DNA from: an uncultured Lachnospiraceae bacterium
Lineage (GTDB): Bacteria; Bacillota; Clostridia; Lachnospirales; Lachnospiraceae
Direction of reading: 5' to 3'
Length of the DNA stretch: 17,649 bases
NCBI GenBank assembly: GCA_902766655.1
Contig: CACXEL010000060.1
Coordinates: 1-17,649, forward strand
The position numbers were made by a program, and so were the translations under genes. Shown piece after piece: positions 1-5,799 of the stretch. Position 1 is the stretch's first letter, and each line of letters begins with the position of its first letter. The notes beneath the pieces were generated by a model that ran no database searches, was not told the DNA's origin, and was given only the letters and a program-made list of their open reading frames with translations.

Positions 1-530
1 CAGCCCAGGTTGAAGCGCTTCATGCCGTTCACGACCCGGCAGATGGCCGCGAAATCGTGAAGGTTGTCCTGGAATCTGGGGCTCAGCGGATGCACGACGT
101 GGGGCTTCATGACCGTGAAGGGCACACCGTACTGGGTGAAGGCGTCGGTGACGGAGAACGTGCCGCAGAAGGCGTCGCGCCTGTGCTGGAAATCCATCTT
201 GCCGATCTCGTCCGGATAAGCCTGCATGAGGATGGGCACGCCCGCGTCCTGGAGGGCGGTGATCGCGCCGTTCTCGTCGGCGAAAATGGGCATGGAGAAG
301 ATCACGCCGTCGAACTCGCCTTCATGCTGCCTCAGCCACTTCGCGTAGAGCAGGCCCTCGTCGCGGGTCTCGATGCCGCCGTAACGGGTGAGGGAGGCAT
401 CCATGGCGATGTAGTCGTAGCCGGCATCGGTCACGGCCTTGATCATATCCTCGCGGGCGCCGTAAATGAGTTCACCGGGCATGAAGCCGCGGTTGCAGAA
501 AGCAAGGGCAAAGGTCATTTTCCTGGACAT
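1..530 (-). CDS. L-fucose isomerase-like protein, N-terminal part (truncated by window edge)
   Basis: The protein starts MSRKMTFALAFCNRGFMPGE and reads on through the left edge, so only about 176 residues are visible. Segments such as CNRGFMPGELI, DASLTRYGGIET, MPIFADENGA, QAYPDEIGKMDF and HRRDAFCGTFSVTD are typical of the N-terminal domains of the L-fucose/L-arabinose isomerase superfamily, in the branch usually annotated only as fucose isomerase-like. Members of the superfamily interconvert aldoses and ketoses using a metal ion in the cytoplasm; the metal ligands lie in the missing C-terminal part, so activity cannot be judged here. The ATG is preceded by AAAGGAG at a 9-nt spacing; a second in-frame ATG four codons later is possible but lacks as good a site. 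The gene lies 203 bp downstream of the DUF4432 gene on the same strand and probably belongs to the same sugar-catabolic unit. No convincing promoter was seen in the gap. Confidence 0.8.
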   Translation of the reverse strand, partial: MSRKMTFALAFCNRGFMPGELIYGAREDMIKAVTDAGYDYIAMDASLTRYGGIETRDEGLLYAKWLRQHEGEFDGVIFSMPIFADENGAITALQDAGVPILMQAYPDEIGKMDFQHRRDAFCGTFSVTDAFTQYGVPFTVMKPHVVHPLSPRFQDNLHDFAAICRVVNGMKRFNLG

Positions 531-733
531 GTGTCTGTTCTCCTTTCAGTATACGTTGTTGTTTAAACAGCTGATATGGTAATGTTTGTTTTCTTTCGCG
601 CGGGTGGCCGGCGGCTTAGGACAGATCATGTCCATTGTTCCGTGCCGGCTGTCTTCGGCCGCCGCCTTCTCAGGCTTATGCCCGGTCAGCTGGTCCGCAC
701 TCTCTCAATAGCTTTGTCATGTGATCGGCCGGG

Positions 734-1723
734 TCAGAGCTCAGCGAACTCGATCGTGACTGTGTTGGTCACCGAATCGAAGGCCTTCAGGACCGGCAGC
801 GTGCCGTTCTCCCGTTCGTCGTGGCGGCCGGAGATGTAGCAGTTGGTCGGTTCGAGTCCCAGGACGTAATCGCCGCTTGCCATGCTCCTCCACTGGGAGA
901 GGATCGGCAGCGTGTCGCCGGACCAGGAGATGGTCATCAAGGTCCCAATGGCTTCATTTTCCACCCGGGCCCAGAAATCCTGTGCCATCCTCTGGAAGAA
1001 GACCCGCTCCTCCTCATTGTCGATGGGCTCGTCGAAGTCGCATTCCCTGCCGAGGCCTGTCTTCGCGAATTCGGTGCGCGGAATCGTCTCCCGCTCCTCG
1101 GGGAGCACCAGCTTTGCCTTCTCGGAAAGCAGCGGATAGCCGAAGTTGCAGTGGTAGATCTGCATGATCTCTTCGTCCCGCGGGGTCAGGTTGGTGACGA
1201 TGTCCTGCACTGTGACGGAGGCACCGAAGGCAGGCACGCGGATCTCCCGCTTCACCTCCAGGCAGTGGCCGAAGAGGGCCGTCTCCCGGATCGTCCCGCG
1301 GACCAGGACCATGTCGTCCGCAAGTTCCGCGCAGACCTGGTCGGCCTGGAGGCTGTGGTAGCGGCCGTGCAGCGGATGCCACTCGCCCTTGTCGCGGTTG
1401 GCCGGCCCCGCTGAACGGAGGCCGTAGGTGTAGAGAAGGCCTCCGGGAAATGTATTCACGAACTCCGTCTCATAGGGGCTGATGACCGCCGGGCTGTCGT
1501 ACCCGTTCCTGCTCATCCAGCTCATATTGATTCCCCGGTAGCGGCACTGCCCGATGTCCAGTCCTGCGTCGGGCAGGATGTCCAGCTCGAGACCTCCGGC
1601 TGTCCGCACCTCGATGATCTCAGTGCCTTTTGCCCGGCCCGACGCCACAGTCACGCGGCGCACAGTCACCAGCTGGGATGGATTCCCTATGTATCCCTTC
1701 TTCAGAATCTCTTTCAAAGTCAT
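734..1723 (-). CDS. DUF4432 / aldose 1-epimerase-like protein
   Basis: The 329-residue product matches the DUF4432 (mutarotase-fold) family in length and motifs: GGLLYTYGLRSAGP near residue 94, HPLHGRY near 117, IYHCNFGYPLL near 190 and GLEPTNCY near 289. Family members resemble galactose mutarotase and are thought to bind or epimerise sugars or sugar-like substrates in the cytoplasm; the substrate here is unknown. It is encoded upstream of the L-fucose isomerase-like gene and divergent from a PocR-AraC regulator, which suggests that mutarotase and isomerase work consecutively on one sugar. Start choice: GGAGG lies only 2 nt before the ATG, which is unusually close; the third codon is TTG with a 7-nt spacing and is a real alternative (start at 1717). 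A likely -10 (TATATT at 1783-1788) has its -35 region covered by the 12-bp repeat described separately. Confidence 0.85.
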   Translation of the reverse strand: MTLKEILKKGYIGNPSQLVTVRRVTVASGRAKGTEIIEVRTAGGLELDILPDAGLDIGQCRYRGINMSWMSRNGYDSPAVISPYETEFVNTFPGGLLYTYGLRSAGPANRDKGEWHPLHGRYHSLQADQVCAELADDMVLVRGTIRETALFGHCLEVKREIRVPAFGASVTVQDIVTNLTPRDEEIMQIYHCNFGYPLLSEKAKLVLPEERETIPRTEFAKTGLGRECDFDEPIDNEEERVFFQRMAQDFWARVENEAIGTLMTISWSGDTLPILSQWRSMASGDYVLGLEPTNCYISGRHDERENGTLPVLKAFDSVTNTVTIEFAEL

Positions 1724-1801
1724 CGCCTCCGATCCGGCTGTTTTTTATCTTATGGTTTGATTTTAAAGTCTTTTGGGAGACGAATATATAGAAAAGCGTC
1801 C

Positions 1802-1813
1802 TTTTTACTTTGA
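1802..1813. promoter_or_regulatory. Direct repeat copy 1, candidate PocR-AraC operator
   Basis: TTTTTACTTTGA occurs here and again at 1910-1921 in the same orientation, perfect over 12 bp, with similar flanking bases (GCG shortly before each). Read on the minus strand it sits where the -35 box of the catabolic pair would be, ahead of TATATT at 1783-1788. That is the usual place for an AraC-type activator. The repeat is visible; its role is inferred. Confidence 0.4.
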
Positions 1814-1909
1814 TTTTGTTCGTTTTCATGATATGGTTTTTGTAGTTAATCTGTGTGAGGAGCCTCCCACCGAGATACCGGCTCCGCGGGAGAGGCTTGA
1901 AGTTTGCGA

Positions 1910-1921
1910 TTTTTACTTTGA
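1910..1921. promoter_or_regulatory. Direct repeat copy 2, candidate autoregulatory operator
   Basis: This second copy of TTTTTACTTTGA ends one base before the GGGAGG ribosome binding site of the PocR-AraC gene, a position suited to repression. The two copies are 108 bp apart, close to a whole number of helical turns, so looping between bound dimers is possible. An imperfect dyad (AGCCTCCC at 1861-1868 with GGGAGAGGCT at 1888-1897) lies between the copies. Confidence 0.35.
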
Positions 1922-1936
1922 CGGGAGGCCTTCATC

Positions 1937-2776
1937 ATGATCTCCATTTTCGATCTGGAAAAGCTTCAGATCCTGCTCAGGGATTTCTATGAGCTCAGCC
2001 ATATCCGCATCACGGTCTTTGACGAGAACATGACCGAGCTGATCTCCTACCCCGCGAACGTGGCGCCTTACTGCTCGGTGATTCGCTCCGTCCGGGAGGG
2101 ACTTGACGCCTGCATGGCCTGCGACCGGAAGGCATGCTCTGCCGCCTCCAGGCGGCGGGGGACCTACGTGTACCGCTGCCATGCCGGCCTGACCGAGGCG
2201 GTGGCGCCTTTGTTTGTGGACGATGTGCTGGCCGGGTACCTGCTCTTCGGGCATGTGTTTTCATTTCCCAACCACGAGGAGGGGTGGGAAGTGATCCGCG
2301 CACACTGCAGCGGTCTGCATCTCGACGAGGAGGCGCTCCGGGAGGAGGTCTTCCGGGCAGTGCCCACGGAGGAGTCCAGGATCCGCTCCGCGGCCCACAT
2401 CCTTCACGCCGTGGCCTCCTACCTGATCCTGGAGCGGATGGCGACGCTCAAGCAGGACATGCTGGCAGTGCGGCTCAATACCTACCTGACGGCCCATCTC
2501 ACGGAAAAGGTCAGCGCCGCGGTAATCGCGGACCATCTGGGAATAGGAAAGACACAGCTCTACGAACTCTCGCAGCAGCTCTATGGATGCGGAATTGCGC
2601 AGCAGATCCGGACCATGCGAATCGAAAAGGCAAAAAAGCTCCTGGCCGGGCCGGACAAACTGCCCATCACGCGGATCGCCTCCGAATGCGGCTTTGCGGA
2701 TTACAACTATTTCATCACCGTCTTCAGCCGCGAAGCCGGCATGCCGCCAGCCCTCTGGAGGAAGACGGCCAGGTAG
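1937..2776 (+). CDS. PocR-domain AraC family transcriptional regulator
   Basis: The 279-residue protein has an N-terminal PocR ligand-binding domain (about residues 5-170) and a C-terminal AraC-type double helix-turn-helix (about 180-279). The PocR part shows the usual Cys-rich stretch (PYCSV, then CMACDRKAC, then YRCHAGLTE) and the hydrophobic VDDVLAGYLLFGHVF segment. In the HTH part, ITRIASECGFADYNYFITVF is the characteristic second helix-turn-helix. PocR was first described in the regulator of propanediol and cobalamin genes, and the domain senses small metabolites. GGGAGG precedes the ATG by about 8 nt. The gene is divergent from the mutarotase/isomerase pair and is its most likely regulator. 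A modest promoter candidate is TTGATT (1810-1815) with TATGGT 16 nt later. Confidence 0.88.
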   Translation: MISIFDLEKLQILLRDFYELSHIRITVFDENMTELISYPANVAPYCSVIRSVREGLDACMACDRKACSAASRRRGTYVYRCHAGLTEAVAPLFVDDVLAGYLLFGHVFSFPNHEEGWEVIRAHCSGLHLDEEALREEVFRAVPTEESRIRSAAHILHAVASYLILERMATLKQDMLAVRLNTYLTAHLTEKVSAAVIADHLGIGKTQLYELSQQLYGCGIAQQIRTMRIEKAKKLLAGPDKLPITRIASECGFADYNYFITVFSREAGMPPALWRKTAR

Positions 2777-2815
2777 ATCATCCCTTGTCGGCAGGCAAAA
2801 AAAGCCTTCACCCCC

Positions 2816-2844
2816 TTGCCTTCACCGGACGGAGGTGGTATACT
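2816..2844 (+). promoter_or_regulatory. Promoter of the MATE transporter leader
   Basis: TTGCCT (2816-2821) and TATACT (2839-2844) are separated by exactly 17 nt, matching the sigma-70/sigma-A consensus in 4/6 and 5/6 positions. Transcription would begin near 2851, immediately before the structured leader. Confidence 0.65.
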
Positions 2845-2850
2845 CTCCAC

Positions 2851-2941
2851 CGTTGAACTGAACAGGTCATCGGAGGAGAGGGCATCGCAATGCCCGGACC
2901 CGCCAGGGTCCGTCTCGATAAGATGTCGGGTGCGCCCGGTT
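2851..2941 (+). ncRNA. Structured 5' leader, riboswitch-like, class not identified
   Basis: Between the promoter and the intrinsic terminator lies an RNA that folds compactly. Two adjacent 6-bp hairpins (GGGCAT/ATGCCC at 2880-2895 and GGACCC/GGGTCC at 2896-2911, both with 4-nt loops) are enclosed by GAGA/TCTC (2876-2879 with 2913-2916), then an internal loop GGAG against GATAA, then CATC/GATG (2868-2871 with 2922-2925). A possible basal helix pairs AACTG (2856-2860) with CGGTT (2937-2941). CGGTT is also part of the 5' arm of the terminator, so the two folds exclude each other, as in transcription-terminating riboswitches. If the basal helix forms on ligand binding, the switch would be ON. The 5' end (ACTGAACAGG) loosely recalls NiCo riboswitches from memory, but the remainder does not clearly match, so no class is assigned. 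Confidence 0.5.
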
Positions 2942-2970
2942 ATTGTCAATAACCGGGCGCACTTTTTTTT
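2930..2970 (+). terminator. Intrinsic terminator upstream of the MATE gene
   Basis: GTGCGCCCGGTTATTG and its perfect complement (2930-2962, nominal stem 16 bp, so the real loop is larger) are followed by eight T residues. It stands 25 bp before the MATE start codon, after a promoter and a folded leader, so it is most likely an attenuator rather than the end of the upstream regulator gene alone. Confidence 0.88.
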
Positions 2971-2995
2971 CTGCGTTCAAAAGGTGGGATAGAAC

Positions 2996-4345
2996 ATGAA
3001 AAAACAGATTGATTTTACAAGCGGAGGCATCGTCCTGCCTTTGCTCAAGTTTGTAGGCCCGGTGCTCTTCGCTCTTTTTCTCCAGTCCATGTACGGTGCC
3101 GTGGACCTCATGATCGTAGGCAAATTCGCCATGGCGGCGGACGTGTCGGCGGTCTCCACCGGCGCCCAGATCATGATGACCCTCACGGGACTCATCAGCT
3201 CCCTGGCCATGGGTATGACTATCCTGATCGGTGAGAAGATCGGCGAGAAAAAGCCAGAGGAAGGCGGCCGGTTCGTGGGCGGCGGCATCGTGCTCTTTAT
3301 CATCATAGGCATCCTCATGACCCTTCTCACGGTGCTTCTTGCGCCGCAGCTGGCCGGGATCATGCACGCCCCCGATGAAGCCTTCGCCTGCACCACCGAT
3401 TACATCCGGATCTGCGGCGGAGGTACCCTGGTCATCATCGCCTACAACCTGATCGGAAGCATTTTCCGGGGGCTGGGGGATTCGGGCACGCCCCTCATGA
3501 CCGTCTTCATCGCCTGCGTATGCAATATTGCCGGCGATCTTTTCCTGGTAGCGGGCCTTGGCATGGGGACCAGAGGAGCCGCCATCGCCACGGTGGCTGC
3601 CCAGTTCGTGAGTGTTGTCATTTCCCTCCTGATCATCCGCCGGAGGGAGCTTCCCTTCCAACTGAGCCGGGCGAGCGTGCGGTTCGACCTCAGGATCATC
3701 CGTCTGATCCTCTTTCTGGGGACACCGATCGCCCTTCAGGACCTACTGGTGGGCATCTCCTTCCTGGTCATCATGGCCATCGTCAACTCCCTCGGCCTTA
3801 TCAGCTCCGCGGGCGTGGGCGTGGCGGAGAAGGTTTGCGCCTTTATCATGCTGGTGCCCATGTCCTTCATGCAGTCCATGTCCGCCTTCGTGGCCCAGAA
3901 CAAGGGAGCGGGAAAGTCGGACCGCGCGGTCCGGGGCCTTCTGTACGCCATCGGAATATCGACCCTCTTCGGCGTCGCCATGTTCTTTCTGGCCTTCTTC
4001 CGCGGAGACCTGCTGGCGGGTATCTTCGCCAATGATGCGGAGGTCATCGCAGCGGCGGCCCTCTACCTCAAGGCCTATGCCATCGACTGCCTGCTGACCT
4101 GCTTCCTCTTCTGCTTTGTCGGCTTTTTCACCGGCATGGAGTACACCCGCTTTGTCATGGTCCAGGGCATCCTGGGGGCCTTCGCGGTCCGCATTCCCGT
4201 CGCCTTCCTCATGAGCCGGCGGGTGCCGGTCTCTCTCTTCCTCATCGGACTGGCAACCCCCTGCTCCACCCTGCTGCAGATCACGCTCTGCTTTGTCTGC
4301 TTTGCCATGTGGAGACGGCGGGAAGGAGGAAACAAGGCGTTTTGA
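2996..4345 (+). CDS. MATE family efflux transporter
   Basis: The 449-residue, strongly hydrophobic protein has about 12 predicted membrane helices arranged as two MatE repeats (about 15-175 and 235-395). Typical segments are GPVLFALFLQSMYGAVDLMIVGKF near the N-terminus, GSIFRGLGDSGTPL around 155 and MSFMQSMSAFVAQNKGAGKSDRA around 295. Family members export cationic drugs, dyes or metabolites across the cytoplasmic membrane using a Na+ or H+ gradient; the substrate here is unknown. A purine-rich site (AAGGTGGGA) precedes the ATG. Expression is probably controlled by premature termination in the leader, which suggests induction by a small ligand the pump relieves. The last three codons lie inside a 41-bp inverted repeat, and the stop codon TGA coincides with the element's apparent boundary. 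Confidence 0.92.
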   Translation: MKKQIDFTSGGIVLPLLKFVGPVLFALFLQSMYGAVDLMIVGKFAMAADVSAVSTGAQIMMTLTGLISSLAMGMTILIGEKIGEKKPEEGGRFVGGGIVLFIIIGILMTLLTVLLAPQLAGIMHAPDEAFACTTDYIRICGGGTLVIIAYNLIGSIFRGLGDSGTPLMTVFIACVCNIAGDLFLVAGLGMGTRGAAIATVAAQFVSVVISLLIIRRRELPFQLSRASVRFDLRIIRLILFLGTPIALQDLLVGISFLVIMAIVNSLGLISSAGVGVAEKVCAFIMLVPMSFMQSMSAFVAQNKGAGKSDRAVRGLLYAIGISTLFGVAMFFLAFFRGDLLAGIFANDAEVIAAAALYLKAYAIDCLLTCFLFCFVGFFTGMEYTRFVMVQGILGAFAVRIPVAFLMSRRVPVSLFLIGLATPCSTLLQITLCFVCFAMWRRREGGNKAF

Positions 4346-4421
4346 GAGGCAGGGACGGACCTTTTTTCTCAAAAATCAAGGATTTTTGAGAAAAAAGGTC
4401 CGTCCCTGCCTCTCAAAACGC
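4337..4421. repeat. Long palindromic element, copy 1
   Basis: The 41-bp arms (4337-4377 and 4381-4421) are perfectly complementary and separated only by AAG. The core GGGACGGACCTTTTTT followed by TCTCAAAAATC recurs in the element at 17078-17164 and partly in that at 5718-5790. It fills the gap between the convergent MATE and nuclease-like genes. The left arm includes the last nine bases of the MATE gene; GCGTTT, from that gene, is repeated in inverted form at the outer end of the right arm. The T-runs are inside the stem, so it is not a standard intrinsic terminator, although it may still block convergent transcription or stabilise 3' ends. Confidence 0.9.
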
Positions 4422-4431
4422 TCTCTTTGTT

Positions 4432-5637
4432 TCAACCTTCGAAGACCTCCCGCACGTTCTTCGCGGTGGGCTCGAGGCTGTAGGGCCACTCGATCAGCCG
4501 CACCCCGTTCTCATCGCAAAGCTGCTTCTTCTGGGCATCCAGCTCCTGCCTCTGGGCCAGGGCCTCCTCCCCGCCGAAAAAGCCGACGGGCAGATAATGC
4601 TGGATACCCTGGTACTCGATGCCCGTACGTATGGATGGTATGTAGAGGTCCAGGCTCTGTCTGCCGAGCCAGTCCGGCCGGTACTGGTAGAGTGTGTCAG
4701 GGTATTTTTCCCGGACGGCATGAAAGAGGGAAAGCTCATGCTTCCACTTGGGTTTGATGGTGCCCTCCGCCGTCAGGCGTGTCCTTATTTTCGTCCGCTC
4801 GAGACGCCAGTCCGACTTGAATCCGTCCTTCTCCTCGTAGAGGGAGAGATCCGTGTACCACCACTGGAACATGGGCATGATGCTCCGGGTCAGCGCGAGA
4901 AAGAATTCCAGCTCGGACCTGAAGTAGCCGCACTCCAGCATGTGTTCTATGTTCCGGCGGACATAGACGGTCTTGACCGGATCGTAACAATAGGGGATAC
5001 CGCCCTGGTAGCGCGCAAGACGGTCAGGCAGATAGGGAGACCGGAGCACGACACCGTCCTCCAGGAGATGAGTCTGATACCAGATCAGGGGATAGTCGTA
5101 GAGGGAGTAGCCGCCGAAGGTGTCCAGGTGGTACATGAGAAGAACGTCGTCCATATTGGCCTTGTCGAAGACGGCCAGATAGTGGACTGTCTCCTCGTCG
5201 GGGAAGATGTTTTTGACCGGCCGAAGCTCCCTGGCCCGCTTACAGACCTCCATGACCACGATGAACTGGGACAGAAAGCTCTCCGGAATCAAAAAACAGG
5301 CCTCCCTGTCCGTATTAAGGTCCTGGAACTGGTCCATGAAGGCCTTCACATATTCATTCTCAGGGAGGTCTCCCGACTTCTCGATCAGCTTCCTGGTCTC
5401 GTAGCGGTAGGGCAGGTCGGCCCAGGACAGCTGGACCAGAAAGCGGTCACAGTCCTTTTCGTAGTACTCCTCCCGAACGTCCTCAAAATCCTGCTTCCAG
5501 GACTCATGCTCCGCAAGGAGGGCCTCCATCGTTGAGAAGGTCTGTCTCTCATGATACTGGGGATACCGCTCCCAGAGCATGTCGATTCTGTCAAATGAGA
5601 ATCTCTCTCCGGGCTTTTCGTGAATCGGCGGATACAA
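4432..5637 (-). CDS. Protein of unknown function with C-terminal PD-(D/E)XK-like nuclease domain
   Basis: The first ~290 residues are not recognised: rich in aromatic and acidic residues, no signal peptide, no membrane helices. The last ~110 residues look like a restriction-endonuclease-fold (PD-(D/E)XK, Vsr-like) domain: HELSLFHAVREKYPD supplies a conserved early Glu, LDLYIPSIRTGIEYQGIQHY supplies D330 and the E341-x-Q343 pair, and the ending KKQLCDENGVRLIEW is typical of this group. Such domains usually cleave or nick DNA. The start is uncertain. The frame is open up to an ATG at 5769, but that ATG and the next codons lie inside palindromic element 2, so I prefer TTG at 5637, preceded by AGGAAG and, 13 nt upstream, GGGAGG. 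TACAAT is a possible -10 about 40 nt before it. It stands alone, with no methylase or recognisable defence partner. Confidence 0.7.
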   Translation of the reverse strand: MYPPIHEKPGERFSFDRIDMLWERYPQYHERQTFSTMEALLAEHESWKQDFEDVREEYYEKDCDRFLVQLSWADLPYRYETRKLIEKSGDLPENEYVKAFMDQFQDLNTDREACFLIPESFLSQFIVVMEVCKRARELRPVKNIFPDEETVHYLAVFDKANMDDVLLMYHLDTFGGYSLYDYPLIWYQTHLLEDGVVLRSPYLPDRLARYQGGIPYCYDPVKTVYVRRNIEHMLECGYFRSELEFFLALTRSIMPMFQWWYTDLSLYEEKDGFKSDWRLERTKIRTRLTAEGTIKPKWKHELSLFHAVREKYPDTLYQYRPDWLGRQSLDLYIPSIRTGIEYQGIQHYLPVGFFGGEEALAQRQELDAQKKQLCDENGVRLIEWPYSLEPTAKNVREVFEG

Positions 5638-5717
5638 ATGACTTCCTGCGCCTCCCTTTCTGTGGCATTTCGTCAATTGTACTACAGCCTGCGGCGGGAC
5701 GAAAGAGGGAGGATTCC

Positions 5718-5790
5718 TGAAAATCAGGGACAGACCTTTTGTGTCAAAAGGCTTTGATTTCTGACACAAAAGGTCCGTCCCTGATTTTCA
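5718..5790. repeat. Long palindromic element, copy 2
   Basis: The 29-bp arms (5718-5746 and 5762-5790) differ at one position, with a 15-nt loop. The core is GGGACAGACCTTTTGTGTCA on one side and its GGTCCGTCCC counterpart on the other, clearly related to copy 1. In the minus-strand transcript of the GH2 gene the single mismatch is a G-U wobble, so the hairpin is intact there. It sits 10 bp beyond the GH2 stop codon and ahead of the nuclease-like gene. Its outer ends read TGA, as in the other copies. Confidence 0.85.
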
Positions 5791-5799
5791 AAAGGCCGA

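Noticed and set aside
57..566. A 169-codon plus-strand frame at the left end
   Set aside because: It is antisense to the L-fucose isomerase-like protein, whose minus-strand translation shows clear family motifs.
2851..2941. NiCo, guanidine, TPP, fluoride or yybP-ykoY (manganese) riboswitch
   Set aside because: Only a short 5' resemblance to NiCo (ACTGAACAGG) was seen, and the signature motifs of the others, as I remember them, are not present, so no class was assigned.
4337..4421. Palindromic element 1 as a simple bidirectional intrinsic terminator
   Set aside because: The T-runs lie within the perfect stem rather than after a GC-rich stem, and the same core recurs elsewhere; a terminator-like effect is possible but does not explain the repeat family.
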